DNA from: Granulosicoccus sp036478565
GTDB lineage: Bacteria; Pseudomonadota; Gammaproteobacteria; Granulosicoccales; Granulosicoccaceae
Length of the DNA: 64,000 nt
Direction: 5' to 3'
NCBI GenBank assembly: GCA_965224525.1
Contig: OZ245050.1
Coordinates: 3,100,001-3,164,000, forward strand
Each line of letters begins with the position of its first letter. Position 1 is the stretch's first letter. The position numbers were made by a program, and so were the translations under genes. The notes under the pieces were generated by a model. That model was not told the origin of the DNA. It searched no databases and saw only the letters and a program-made list of their open reading frames with translations. Below are positions 17,176-26,118 of this stretch, one piece after another.

Positions 17176-18465
17176 ATGAGCGATCGCACGATCACCCTAC
17201 GCACAGACGATGGCAAGGAGTCTGTATTGCCGCTACTGAGCGGCACTCACGGCCCGGCAGTCGCAGACGTTCGCGGCCTGTACAAAGACACTGGCCTGTT
17301 TACCTACGACCCGGGATTTGCCACAACTGCCAGCTGCAAGAGCGCTATCACTTTTATTGATGGCGATGAAGGAATCCTCCTTTATCGGGGTTATCCGATT
17401 GAACAGCTCGCCGAACACAGTACCTATCTTGAGGTTTGCCAACTGCTGATGTATGGCGAACTACCAACTTCTGAACAGGCACAGAAATTCCAGGACACCA
17501 TCAAGCATCACACACTGGTTCACGAGAACATTCGTGACTTCATCAACGGATTTCGCTATGACGCCCACCCGATGGCGATGCTGGTTGGCACCGTCGGTGC
17601 CATGAGTTCGTTCTATCACGACTCACTCGATATTACGAACCCCGAACACCGGGAAATCTCCGCCCATCGATTGATAGCCAAGATGCCCACGATAGCTTCC
17701 TATTGCTTCAAACACTTTTCGGGCAAGCCTTTTATGTACCCCGACAACAGCATGAGTTACGTGGAAAATTTCACCCAACTCATGTTTGCTGTTCCTGCCG
17801 AAAAATTCGTGCCCAACCCGACCGCCGTAAAAGCCATCGAACTGATCATGATATTGCACGCGGATCATGAGCAGAATGCCAGCACTTCAACGGTAAGGCT
17901 GGCTGGCAGCTCGGGGGCCAACCCTTTTGCATCCATTGCCGCCGGTATTGCCAGCCTATGGGGGCCTGCACATGGCGGAGCCAACGAAGCCTGCGTCAAC
18001 ATGCTTGACAGCATTTTGTACTCTGGCGAAACCATCGAACAGACTATCGCGCGCGCAAAAGATAAATCAGATCCTTTTCGCCTAATGGGTTTCGGGCATC
18101 GTGTCTACAAGAATTTTGATCCGCGCGCCAAGCTGATTCAGAAAATGTGTCACTCTTTGTTAAAAGACCTGGGCGGCGATCAACCACTGTTTGAACTGGC
18201 AATGGAGCTGGAGCAGGCCACACTTGCCGATGAATATTTTATTGAACGCAAACTGTACCCCAACGTCGACTTTTATTCGGGCATCATTCTTCGCGCACTG
18301 AATATTCCAATGAATATGTTTACTGTGATGTTTGCCATGTCGCGTACCGTCGGCTGGATATCGCACTGGATGGAGATGCACGAAGATCCGGAATTCAGAA
18401 TCGGCCGACCTCGTCAAATTTATACTGGTACAGCAAGACGCGACTATCCGGGAGTTTCCTCCTGA
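17176..18465 (+). CDS. gltA: Citrate synthase (type II)
   Basis: A 429-residue citrate synthase of the Gram-negative hexameric type. Opening text GLYKDTGLFTYDPGFATTASCKSAITFIDGDEGILLYRGYPIEQL is typical of GltA. Catalytic residues are visible in LHADHEQNAST (His), the GFGHRVYKNFDPRAKLI motif (His, Arg) and VDFYSG (Asp). It condenses oxaloacetate and acetyl-CoA. The ATG at 17176 has GAGGAG eight bases ahead; an upstream ATG at 17119 overlaps the likely promoter and adds an unrelated tail. Downstream is a flavin reductase gene after an 11-bp gap. Confidence 0.97.
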   Translation: MSDRTITLRTDDGKESVLPLLSGTHGPAVADVRGLYKDTGLFTYDPGFATTASCKSAITFIDGDEGILLYRGYPIEQLAEHSTYLEVCQLLMYGELPTSEQAQKFQDTIKHHTLVHENIRDFINGFRYDAHPMAMLVGTVGAMSSFYHDSLDITNPEHREISAHRLIAKMPTIASYCFKHFSGKPFMYPDNSMSYVENFTQLMFAVPAEKFVPNPTAVKAIELIMILHADHEQNASTSTVRLAGSSGANPFASIAAGIASLWGPAHGGANEACVNMLDSILYSGETIEQTIARAKDKSDPFRLMGFGHRVYKNFDPRAKLIQKMCHSLLKDLGGDQPLFELAMELEQATLADEYFIERKLYPNVDFYSGIILRALNIPMNMFTVMFAMSRTVGWISHWMEMHEDPEFRIGRPRQIYTGTARRDYPGVSS

Positions 18466-18476
18466 CACACAACAAC

Positions 18477-19034
18477 ATGCCTTCGCCGCCAGAAACTCAA
18501 AACGGTAACGAGCAAGGCACTGACGGTATTTCCCTGCCCACTATCGATTCCGCCAGTTTTGTTGATGTTCTGGCGGCCGCAGCCAATGGCGTATCCATTA
18601 TCACAACCCGCCATGGCGATAAAATTGCCGGGCTGACAGTAAGCTCCATGTGCTCGGTTTGCGCCGAACCACCCATGTTTCTTGCCTGTGTCAACGCGGA
18701 CAACGAATTCTGCCGTCTTGCAATCGAGTCGCAAAAATTCGCCATCAACATACTCAATGCCAGCCAACACGACATCGCAAATACCTTTGCTGGTCTGACT
18801 GATACGCCTGAAGACAACCGCTTTACAAGCGGCCTATGGGCAGCGCTTACCACGGGGTCGCCTACATTGACCGAAGCGTTGGTAACACTCGATTGCGAAC
18901 TTGATTCATCGCTACTGCGAGGCACACACCGCATATTCATTGGCCGCGTGGTCAACGCCAGACAACAATCTGGCAGCCCGCTGGTTTATACCGCCCGTGG
19001 ATACGCGCGCACCGAACCTAACCCTGAAACTTGA
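18477..19034 (+). CDS. Flavin reductase family protein
   Basis: A 185-residue protein with the split-barrel FMN-binding fold of the flavin reductase-like family. The core reads AAANGVSIITTRHGDKIAGLTVSSMCSVCAEPPMFLACVNADNEFCRLAIESQKFAINILNASQ, matching the T-x-N/S-S-x-x-S-x-S-x-x-P-P flavin site (here TVSSMCSVCAEPPM). Near the end comes the typical HRIFIGRVV. Such proteins supply reduced flavin to a monooxygenase, or are NAD(P)H:flavin reductases; the partner is not adjacent. It lies 11 bp after gltA and overlaps the reductase gene downstream, so all three may share a transcript. Confidence 0.85.
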   Translation: MPSPPETQNGNEQGTDGISLPTIDSASFVDVLAAAANGVSIITTRHGDKIAGLTVSSMCSVCAEPPMFLACVNADNEFCRLAIESQKFAINILNASQHDIANTFAGLTDTPEDNRFTSGLWAALTTGSPTLTEALVTLDCELDSSLLRGTHRIFIGRVVNARQQSGSPLVYTARGYARTEPNPET

Positions 19035-19972
19035 CAGCAGTGAGCATTCTTTTCTTCTGTGCAGGCGATGATGGCCGAATGTTGCAAGCTTTGCGCGAAC
19101 GTCTGCCCAACCGGACGATCTATCAGTGGCCCGACTGTAAAGACAAGACAACCGTGACGCAGGCGGTCGTCTGGCAACCACCGGAGGATTTTTTCGCAGA
19201 CCTGATCAACCTGCAGCAGGTCCTGCTCTTGGCCGCGGGTGTCGACCATCTCCTGCAACATCCCGGGCTGCCGGACCACATCGAGATACTCCGACTTCTT
19301 GATGCGGGCATGGGCAAAAAAATGGCGGAATATGTGTTGTACGGTGTGTTGCACGCTCACCGACGCATGCCAGTCTTGCAGAGCGCGCAGCGCAATCAAA
19401 CCTGGGACAGCAGTGTGCAAACACGAAATGCGGACAGATTCCATGTGGGCATCCTGGGTGCTGGCGCCCTTGGTTGTCAGGTAGCGGTTCGCCTGCAGGC
19501 AAACGGATACCAAATCGGCTGCTGGAGTCGTACACCCACGAAGCTGCCCGCCGGCATTCAAAATCATGTTGGCCCGGAAGGTTTACCGGAACTACTGGTT
19601 AATGCCGATGTGCTGGTCTGCCTGTTACCGCTGACCAGATCAACGCGCGGCATGCTAAACCAGAAAACGTTTGCACAGCTACCTCGCGGGGCGTTTCTTA
19701 TCAACGCCGGCAGAGGTGACCACCTGGTAGAAAATGACCTGCTTGCTGCTGTGCAGGAAGGACAGCTCTCTGGTGCGCTTCTCGATGTGTTTTCGACAGA
19801 ACCGTTGCCTATTGCACACGGCTTCTGGGCTGAACCACGCATCCTTGTTACACCGCATCTGGCAGCACCGAGTCCGATCAATGAATCGATCGCTCAAATT
19901 GGCGACAACATCGAACGCATGGAGCGCGGCGTACCACCGCTCGGCTGTGTTGATCGTGAGCGCGGTTATTGA
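19031..19972 (+). CDS. D-2-hydroxyacid dehydrogenase, GhrA-like (glyoxylate/hydroxypyruvate reductase)
   Basis: A 313-residue NAD(P)-dependent reductase of the D-isomer 2-hydroxyacid dehydrogenase family. The Rossmann motif is VGILGAGALGCQVAVRLQANGYQIGCWSR. Catalytic segments are INAGRGDHLVENDLL (Arg), LDVFSTEPLP (Glu) and VTPHLAAPS (His). The short N-terminal domain and the 'AGVDHLL' and 'KKMAEYVLYGVL' strings match GhrA, which reduces glyoxylate and hydroxypyruvate. The start is a TTG at 19031 overlapping the flavin reductase stop (TTGA) or a GTG at 19040. TTGA overlaps recur in this genome (see cas1), so TTG is plausible. Confidence 0.88.
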   Translation: MTAVSILFFCAGDDGRMLQALRERLPNRTIYQWPDCKDKTTVTQAVVWQPPEDFFADLINLQQVLLLAAGVDHLLQHPGLPDHIEILRLLDAGMGKKMAEYVLYGVLHAHRRMPVLQSAQRNQTWDSSVQTRNADRFHVGILGAGALGCQVAVRLQANGYQIGCWSRTPTKLPAGIQNHVGPEGLPELLVNADVLVCLLPLTRSTRGMLNQKTFAQLPRGAFLINAGRGDHLVENDLLAAVQEGQLSGALLDVFSTEPLPIAHGFWAEPRILVTPHLAAPSPINESIAQIGDNIERMERGVPPLGCVDRERGY

Positions 19973-20011
19973 TCAGACTAACAAACAAAGTAACCGCACT
20001 TTAATTTAGCT

Positions 20012-21655
20012 TTATACGTACTTTTTTATTTCTCCACTCTCAATACGGGCAAAGTAGGATTTGAGTTCCTTTTTCACGATTGGCGCAAGAAAATACAAAC
20101 CCAGGATATTGGGAACACAGATCAGGAACACCAATGCATCGGAAATATCGAGAATCGGGCCTAACTGCACAATGCAGCCCAGAGCGACAAATGCACAAAA
20201 AATAACCTTGTAAAGAATCTGCAATTTCTCATCTTCCCCAAACAGATATGTCCAGCCTTTTAATCCATAGTATGACCAGGAGATCATGGTTGAGAATGCG
20301 AATAACACCGCGGCAAATGCCAGCGGATAGGGGAACCAGGAAATTTTTCGTTCAAATGCCGCCGATGTCATCGCAACACCTTGTGCATCCCCCGCGAAAT
20401 TGGGGTCTGCAACCTGAGCTGTGCCGATTACCAATGCGGTAATAGTGCAAATAATGATGGTATCAATGAACGGTTCCAGTAGTGACACAAACCCTTCCGT
20501 AACCGGCTCATCCGTTTTAACCGCAGCATGAGCGATAGACGCAGATCCAATGCCCGCCTCGTTTGAAAACACCGCACGTTGAAAGCCGATTATCAAGGCA
20601 CCAATAGCACCACCGGCAACCCCCTCACCCGTAAATGCGCCGGTGAATATATTCGCTATAGCCTGCGGGACTGCAGTGACGTTCATAAGAATCACCACAA
20701 TAGCAAACAGACAATAAAAAACGGCCATGAACGGAACAATTTTTTCGGTCACTCTGGCAATTGATTTGATGCCACCAATGATTACTGCAAATACGATGAC
20801 CGCCATAACCAGTCCGACGGCCCAACCGAGTCCATCCAACGCGCCGTTAGCAACTGTATTCAACTGAACATAAGCTTGATTTGACTGGAACATGTTGCCA
20901 ATACCCAGCGCACCTATGAATATGCCCACAGCGTAGAAGGTACCCAGAAACTTGCCAAAACCCTCCATACCCCTATCTGAAAATCCTTTTTTAAGGTAAT
21001 ACATCGGGCCTCCAGAAACATGCCCGTCATCAAATTCCTTACGGTATTTCACACCCAAAGTACATTCCACAAACTTGGTCGACATACCCAGAAAGCCAGC
21101 TACGATAAGCCAGAATGTGGCACCTGCCCCACCGACAGTTACGGCTACGGCAACACCCCCAATATTACCAATGCCGACAGTACCCGACACAGCTGTAGCC
21201 AATGCCTGGAAGTGTGAAACTTCCCCGCTGCCATGACCAGCCGGATCTGTGAAGTCTCCGCGAACAAGCTGAATCGCATGTTTAAAACCACGTATATTGA
21301 CAAAACCCATATAAACTGTAAAAAACACAGCGCCAACTACTAACCACAGCACTACAATCGGAAGTTGCGCGCCAAAAAAAGGTATTTTCACGAAAACTAT
21401 GCTGCCCACAAACGCGGCTATAGGTGCTGTAACCGCATTGATCGCGGCATCAATTCCAGTATTCTCAGCCGTTAAAGACTCTGCCGGTGGCACAACGCCA
21501 TGTGTCCAGGATCGAATACCAATACCAGGATCTTCGATGCCTTCTATCCATGACTGCTCGGCTGAAGGTTTCCCTGCGTCCTGTGCCAATAGATTTGTTG
21601 GAATACCTATCAGAAAAACACTGACCAATAGAACCTTCGCAAGAATTGCTCTCAT
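20012..21655 (-). CDS. Sodium:alanine symporter family protein (AGCS)
   Basis: A 547-residue polytopic membrane protein of the alanine or glycine:cation symporter family. Diagnostic strings are VSHFQALATAVSGTVGIGNIGGVAVAVTVGGAGATFWLIVAGFLGMSTKFVECTLGVKYR and FQRAVFSNEAGIGSASIAHAAV. It couples sodium entry to uptake of alanine or glycine. The ATG at 21655 has CAGGAG eight bases ahead. The N-terminus looks like a cleavable signal peptide (FLIGIPTNLLAQD) before the transport core, with a polar stretch of about 60 residues; some marine AGCS proteins have this extension. Downstream lies the GhrA-like gene, convergent. Confidence 0.93.
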   Translation of the reverse strand: MRAILAKVLLVSVFLIGIPTNLLAQDAGKPSAEQSWIEGIEDPGIGIRSWTHGVVPPAESLTAENTGIDAAINAVTAPIAAFVGSIVFVKIPFFGAQLPIVVLWLVVGAVFFTVYMGFVNIRGFKHAIQLVRGDFTDPAGHGSGEVSHFQALATAVSGTVGIGNIGGVAVAVTVGGAGATFWLIVAGFLGMSTKFVECTLGVKYRKEFDDGHVSGGPMYYLKKGFSDRGMEGFGKFLGTFYAVGIFIGALGIGNMFQSNQAYVQLNTVANGALDGLGWAVGLVMAVIVFAVIIGGIKSIARVTEKIVPFMAVFYCLFAIVVILMNVTAVPQAIANIFTGAFTGEGVAGGAIGALIIGFQRAVFSNEAGIGSASIAHAAVKTDEPVTEGFVSLLEPFIDTIIICTITALVIGTAQVADPNFAGDAQGVAMTSAAFERKISWFPYPLAFAAVLFAFSTMISWSYYGLKGWTYLFGEDEKLQILYKVIFCAFVALGCIVQLGPILDISDALVFLICVPNILGLYFLAPIVKKELKSYFARIESGEIKKYV

Positions 21656-21773
21656 GCCTGAATTCTCCTGACAACTGAACCTGGGGATCAATCTGCACCT
21701 TCAGATTGTTATATGAGCTTCTCCGAACATCGCAACATGTACCTGGTTAATTAAAAGCCAGACTTTTCACTCT

Positions 21774-22208
21774 TCAGGGTACGACGGTGACTGGAATTGG
21801 TGACGTTTGGACCAGATTACTGGTAACGCTACCAAATAATCGAGATTTCAGTGACGCACTACCCAGACGGCCGATAAACATACCCGTTGCATCTACTTCT
21901 TCGGCGACACGTATCATTACCTCGGAGATGTTGCCATGGTGTACAGCACCTTCCGTTTCTACGCCTGAATCCCGTATATTTTCCAGCAACGGATTGAGTA
22001 CCTTATTAGTAGCAGCATCAATCTCCTGCTCACGCCGTTTGTGTCGTTGTTCGTTCTCTTCGGGGGTGTTAAAACTGTAGGGAGACCACTCAATGACAAA
22101 CACAACAAGCAGGCGAGCATTCATGCGTTTCGCACGATCAATTGCGAAGCGAGCTGCCCGCAAACTACCTTCACTGCCATCCACTCCTACCAGGAACGTA
22201 TCGCTCAT
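21774..22208 (-). CDS. Universal stress protein, UspA family
   Basis: A 144-residue single-domain Usp. It opens FLVGVDGSEGSLRAARFAIDRAK and ends GMFIGRLGSASLKSRLFGSVTSNLVQTSPIPVTVVP. The C-terminal ATP-binding motif is G-x-x-G-x9-G-S; here the first positions read GRLGSASLKSRLFGSVT, so it is slightly diverged but probably still binds nucleotide. It is cytoplasmic and usually stress induced. It lies about 120 bp upstream of the symporter on the same strand, so the two could be co-transcribed. Confidence 0.92.
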   Translation of the reverse strand: MSDTFLVGVDGSEGSLRAARFAIDRAKRMNARLLVVFVIEWSPYSFNTPEENEQRHKRREQEIDAATNKVLNPLLENIRDSGVETEGAVHHGNISEVMIRVAEEVDATGMFIGRLGSASLKSRLFGSVTSNLVQTSPIPVTVVP

Positions 22209-22655
22209 GATAAACCTCGACTGGTGACTGCTGATAAACGTTGCGCCACGAATGCCGCAACCAATATTTTATTAGACTTCCACAAACGCGGCTACAAATC
22301 AACTAACCATCCCATTGACTGTGGGAGCAACAGGAATATCGGATTGGAGCCAGCGGCAGATTCCCGCCACATTGATGCCACGACCTGTGGTCTTTCAGAT
22401 TACAAATGACGCTGATTCTCTGCCTGGTCTTGACGACATCAAGCAGCGAGTGTCTAGTGCAAGTTGGTGGAATTGGTGGCAAACACGGGGCGGGTTGCGA
22501 AGGAGGCAGTAATGGGTAAATTGAATACGTATCAAGGCGTCGCTTTTTTACAGGTATCGGTTACTGCTGCGGGCGGACTGCTTCGCATCAAGATCGCAGC
22601 ACCGCTTGTGAAGTTTATTTGTTAAGCAGATGACCAGGAAATTGATTACAGTAAC
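22209..22655. other. Gap with no well-supported gene
   Basis: This 447-bp stretch lies upstream of the universal stress protein gene and downstream of lptE. A tRNA-like or structured RNA was looked for and not found. A 65-codon frame from a TTG at 22315 runs into a 37-codon frame listed separately; the longer frame has no ribosome-binding site. Confidence 0.5.
22512..22625 (+). CDS. Possible small protein, 37 residues
   Basis: An ATG at 22512 is preceded by GAAGGAGG with seven bases between, one of the strongest Shine-Dalgarno matches in the window. The 37-residue frame ends with TAA at 22625. It holds one moderately hydrophobic stretch (VAFLQVSVTAAGGLL) and a basic C-terminal part. The ATG overlaps the stop of a weaker upstream frame (TAATG). 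No family was recognised; the spacing alone supports it. Confidence 0.3.
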   Translation: MGKLNTYQGVAFLQVSVTAAGGLLRIKIAAPLVKFIC

Positions 22656-23213
22656 TCAGGAGGTAGCAGGAGCCAGACTTGCAATAGTTCGCAGAACAAT
22701 CTGGCGAACCAGCTCTTCACGCATTTCCTCACGCAGGATGCGGGCTTCATTTTCCTTGCCCAAAACGCCACGGTCGTCATAGGTGTATTCGCGTATGACT
22801 TCAACGCGATTGGCCAATTTTTCCGGATCGTAGACCGGGCCGGAATTCTCTGTTGCTCGTGCAATCAGAATATTCACTGCGTGTGACAGCTCCAGCTCGC
22901 TGATTCTGCCTGTTTTTTGTACGGAGACGATGCGCCGTTTTTCCTGTTCACCGGTCAGACGCAACAGGATGTCTGCTTCATCGCGATTATCAGCCAGAGT
23001 AAACGCACGATCGCGCAATGCTTGGTTCAATGCACCACTGATGCTGAGATCTCGGGACGCATCCACAAAGATGCTACCAGGATCCGTCAGCTCGGTAACA
23101 CTGCCACGCGGCCGAAAGCCACAAGCCTGCACTTGTATCATCGCAATGAACAGCGCCATGATTGCAGTCATCCGCAACCATGACACAGAACCTGCCGATA
23201 AACCTGAGTTCAC
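22656..23213 (-). CDS. lptE: LPS-assembly lipoprotein LptE
   Basis: A 185-residue lipoprotein. The signal sequence ends in the lipobox QVQAC and is followed directly by GFRPRGS, the hallmark start of mature LptE (C-G-F-x-L-R-G). The later 'RDEADILLRLTGEQEKRRIVSVQKTGRISELELSHAV' and 'REYTYDDRGVLGKENEARILREEM' match the family. LptE plugs the LptD beta-barrel in the outer membrane and helps insert lipopolysaccharide. It starts with GTG at 23213, overlapping the DUF302 gene stop as GTGA. In many proteobacteria it directly follows leuS; here leuS is 4 kb upstream, with four unrelated genes between. Confidence 0.9.
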   Translation of the reverse strand: MNSGLSAGSVSWLRMTAIMALFIAMIQVQACGFRPRGSVTELTDPGSIFVDASRDLSISGALNQALRDRAFTLADNRDEADILLRLTGEQEKRRIVSVQKTGRISELELSHAVNILIARATENSGPVYDPEKLANRVEVIREYTYDDRGVLGKENEARILREEMREELVRQIVLRTIASLAPATS

Positions 23214-23671
23214 TGTGCAGTGGCAGCCTTGGCGAATTTGCCCAGTACATTGCTGATCTTCTCGAACACAGCGTCACAGTCTGTAGTGCCATGTCTGGAT
23301 TTTAAATAAGCCGGGTCATTCCAGCCAAGATGAACACCGCCGCCGACATCTTCCCAGGCGAGCATTTTCTGAGGCAAGTCAATCGCTATGCTCTGGCTGC
23401 ACTGCATCAACGGCGTGCCGACTTTAGGATTACCAAATATCAGCACCTGCGTTGGCCGCAGCTCAAGATCGGCGTTCGCCGCCCCCTGAGCGTGATCAAC
23501 CCGCTCAAAAATTGTCATCCCCTTACTTTCCAGTGCAGCCTGTAGCTTGTCCATGGTCACGGCTACGCTGTGCGGACTGTCAACACTGATTATTCCCTCC
23601 TGCGCATGGGCTGAACTCAGAGCCATCATCATGGCACCGGTGAGGGTAAGTAGAATTTTACGAAACGTCAT
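23210..23671 (-). CDS. DUF302 domain periplasmic protein
   Basis: A 153-residue secreted protein. After a signal peptide (ending SSAHAQEG), the DUF302 signature appears as HSVAVTMDKLQAALESKGMTIFERVDHAQGA... and then TQVLIFGNPKVGTPLMQCSQSIAIDLPQKMLAWED. The family's function is not established. The ATG at 23671 has GGAG ten bases ahead. Its stop overlaps the lptE start (GTGA), so the two are translationally coupled, which hints at an envelope role. Confidence 0.88.
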   Translation of the reverse strand: MTFRKILLTLTGAMMMALSSAHAQEGIISVDSPHSVAVTMDKLQAALESKGMTIFERVDHAQGAANADLELRPTQVLIFGNPKVGTPLMQCSQSIAIDLPQKMLAWEDVGGGVHLGWNDPAYLKSRHGTTDCDAVFEKISNVLGKFAKAATAQ

Positions 23672-23845
23672 AGGTAGCTCCTTCAGCAACTGCTGATTGT
23701 TGTGAACATTGACTTCCGGCCCAGGCCGAAGTGGCCTCAGTGCATTTGATCACCAGTGTACTGCAACATTCAGTGAATATGAGCACAGCGCATGTTGCCT
23801 ACATCGGTGTAACGTCCGCAGATTCAAAAAGGCTACACTTAGACC

Positions 23846-24376
23846 ATGCATCGGCTCCTACTCAATCGAGACATCTATACCGAATTCGTACTAAGCGAAA
23901 TGCCGCAGGCAAGGCGATTTTTATGGATTGTTACAGCCGACATCAAGGACTTGCATATTGAGTTCAATGGCAGTTTTCAACCCCTGCTGGCGATGCTGGC
24001 CAATCTGGTGGATCGCGGAATTGCTGTACGGCTTATACATGCCAAAGAGCCTGGCCCACGATTTCGCGAAGATTTTGACCGCTTTGACGAACTCATCAGC
24101 AGCGAACTGTTCGAGCGCATTCTTTGCCCCCGGGTACACACCAAGGCGGTGGTTATCGATGGTCGTCTTGCTTTTGTGGGCTCGGCCAATCTGACCGGCG
24201 CTGGTCTGGGCGCCAAGCACATTGATCGACGCAATTTTGAGGCTGGCTTCGTTTTTGACGAGCCAAGCGATATCAATGCACTGATGCAATGGGTAGATGA
24301 ACTGTACCTGGGAGAATGGTGCCGCAATTGCCAGCGCCGAGAGTATTGCCCGGACCCCATTGCTGATCAGATCTGA
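23846..24376 (+). CDS. Phospholipase D-like (HKD) domain protein
   Basis: A 176-residue protein with a single HKD motif, HTKAVVIDGRLAFVGSANLTGAGLG (H-x-K-x4-D plus the downstream G-S-x-N). The rest resembles half of a two-domain phospholipase D, so the active enzyme would be a homodimer, as in Nuc-type endonucleases. It has no signal peptide. The C-terminus has a CRNCQRREYC cluster that could bind metal. The substrate (lipid phosphodiester or nucleic acid) is not predictable. The neighbouring gene on the same strand encodes an RNB ribonuclease, 53 bp away, which slightly favours a nucleic-acid role. Confidence 0.82.
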   Translation: MHRLLLNRDIYTEFVLSEMPQARRFLWIVTADIKDLHIEFNGSFQPLLAMLANLVDRGIAVRLIHAKEPGPRFREDFDRFDELISSELFERILCPRVHTKAVVIDGRLAFVGSANLTGAGLGAKHIDRRNFEAGFVFDEPSDINALMQWVDELYLGEWCRNCQRREYCPDPIADQI

Positions 24377-24429
24377 GCAGTTAAGAAACGTGGCTGCACG
24401 GTTTCTTAAAGTAGCAGTACACTGTAACC

Positions 24430-26097
24430 ATGCAAAATCAACCTGCGGCAGATCAGTCACCTGTCAGTTTTATTCATGAGTTGCTTGCCAGACTCGATAT
24501 CAATATCGAACACTCATCTGCCGCGAAAGCCGAGGCAGCTGCATGGCATGGCAAGTCAGGATTTAATGACCCCGATCTGACCGACTGGACAGCCCTGCCA
24601 TTTGTCACTATCGACAACGCCGACTCACTGGACCTGGATCAGGCTCTGCTTATTACCAACACAGAATCCGGCTATCGTATTCGCTATGCACTGGCTGACG
24701 CAGCGTTTTACATTCGCCCGGGCAGCACCATATTTGAAGAGGCATTGGTTCGCGGTACAACTTTCTATACCCCCCTATTATCTGCCCCGATGCTACCGCG
24801 CAGTCTCTCTGAAGGACTCTTGTCCCTGAACCCGAATGTAGACCGCAGGGCTCTGGTATTCGATATGTACCTGGATGCGTATGCGAATATCCAGAAAACG
24901 ATCATAGTGCGCGCACTTGTGCATAGTCAGGCCAAACTCTGCTACACGGGGGTTCAGGCATTTTTAAATAGTGAAAATACCGCACTCGACAATCAACCTT
25001 TCTCGGAATCATTGAGGTTGCTGCAATCCGTGGGCAACAAACTGATCGCAAAGGGCCTCGAACGCGGAGTCGCACCATTTGACAGAACCGAAACACAAAT
25101 AACCGTGACAAGCGACCCTGCGGCAGGCGAACACTTCATAGTTCAGGTACGTGAGCGACTGGACACCGAGCGATACAACGAGCAATTGAGCCTGCTTTGC
25201 AATATGGAAGGCGCCGCACTATTGCAGGCACTAAAAGCGCATGACATCGGTCTGCAGCCAGTATTTCGTACCCATCCAGCGCCTTTGAAAGAGCAGCGTC
25301 GACAGTTGGAAGAAACACTCAAGGAACTGGTTGAGGCGAAACAGCTTGAAGAAATGTGGCTATTGAATCCCGGACAAACTCTTGCCGACTATTTCAGCAA
25401 ACTACCCAGGTCACCGGCCCATCGCCAGTTGCTACGCGCCATTCAGCGGCAGATTCTGCAGAGCCAACGAGCGTCCATCTTCCAGGCAAAACCTGATCGT
25501 CATCATGCGCTTGCGGCGGCAAGCTATGCCCGTTTTTCTTCACCGATGCGCGAGGTGGCTGGAATATATACTCATAAGGAACTACTTGATGCGCTTGGCG
25601 TCGCTGGCATGGAAACCTACACCTCGGACATCCTTACAACCGGCGTTACTCACTACCCAAAAGTATTATCGATAGACGAGGATGCCTCCCGTTTGCAACT
25701 TGCTGTAATCGATTCAGCCAACCGAGCCAGGCAACTACAAAAGCAAATAGAGAAGGCAATCGAGTTTACCGTTATAAGCAGGCTACTACACCGCGATCTG
25801 CAGCAGTCCCCCCGACCGTTTCGCAGCGGTGCCCTGATGGGAATTCGCAAGGACAAGCTGTACATCGGCATTGATGACCTGGCGCTCGATATCAAAGTGT
25901 ATCGTGTGGATCTGGAGGCGCACTATGGCTGCGAATATGAGTTTGGCAATGCGCTTATCACGCCTGTATCAGTACAGACAGGCACAGCCGACGCCCCAAA
26001 AGCACCGACCCTGGCACTCGGGGATGCGGTAACACTTGTCACCAATCGCTGGAACGCCGAGCGGCAGCGATTTATCATGGACATACACAAGCGCTGA
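24430..26097 (+). CDS. RNB-domain ribonuclease (RNase II/R family)
   Basis: A 555-residue protein dominated by the RNB catalytic domain. The metal-binding string reads FVTIDNADSLDLDQALLI; the first Asp and the D-x-D pair are present, but the final Asp of the canonical D-x-D-D-A is Gln here. Further RNB hallmarks are RIRYALADAAFYIRPGS, RSLSEGLLSLNPNVDRRALVFDM and YARFSSPMREVAGIYTHKEL. It is shorter than RNase II (about 640) and RNase R (about 800), and the N-terminal cold-shock domains are largely missing. It probably degrades RNA 3' to 5'. The D-to-Q change also occurs in a subfamily I recall, so activity should not be excluded. Confidence 0.85.
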   Translation: MQNQPAADQSPVSFIHELLARLDINIEHSSAAKAEAAAWHGKSGFNDPDLTDWTALPFVTIDNADSLDLDQALLITNTESGYRIRYALADAAFYIRPGSTIFEEALVRGTTFYTPLLSAPMLPRSLSEGLLSLNPNVDRRALVFDMYLDAYANIQKTIIVRALVHSQAKLCYTGVQAFLNSENTALDNQPFSESLRLLQSVGNKLIAKGLERGVAPFDRTETQITVTSDPAAGEHFIVQVRERLDTERYNEQLSLLCNMEGAALLQALKAHDIGLQPVFRTHPAPLKEQRRQLEETLKELVEAKQLEEMWLLNPGQTLADYFSKLPRSPAHRQLLRAIQRQILQSQRASIFQAKPDRHHALAAASYARFSSPMREVAGIYTHKELLDALGVAGMETYTSDILTTGVTHYPKVLSIDEDASRLQLAVIDSANRARQLQKQIEKAIEFTVISRLLHRDLQQSPRPFRSGALMGIRKDKLYIGIDDLALDIKVYRVDLEAHYGCEYEFGNALITPVSVQTGTADAPKAPTLALGDAVTLVTNRWNAERQRFIMDIHKR

Positions 26098-26118
26098 GCT
26101 TTCAGCGGCGATGCAAAT

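Noticed and set aside
22440..22510. Possible tRNA-like sequence with GGTGG repeats
   Set aside because: No acceptor stem, T-loop GTTC or anticodon arm could be assembled.
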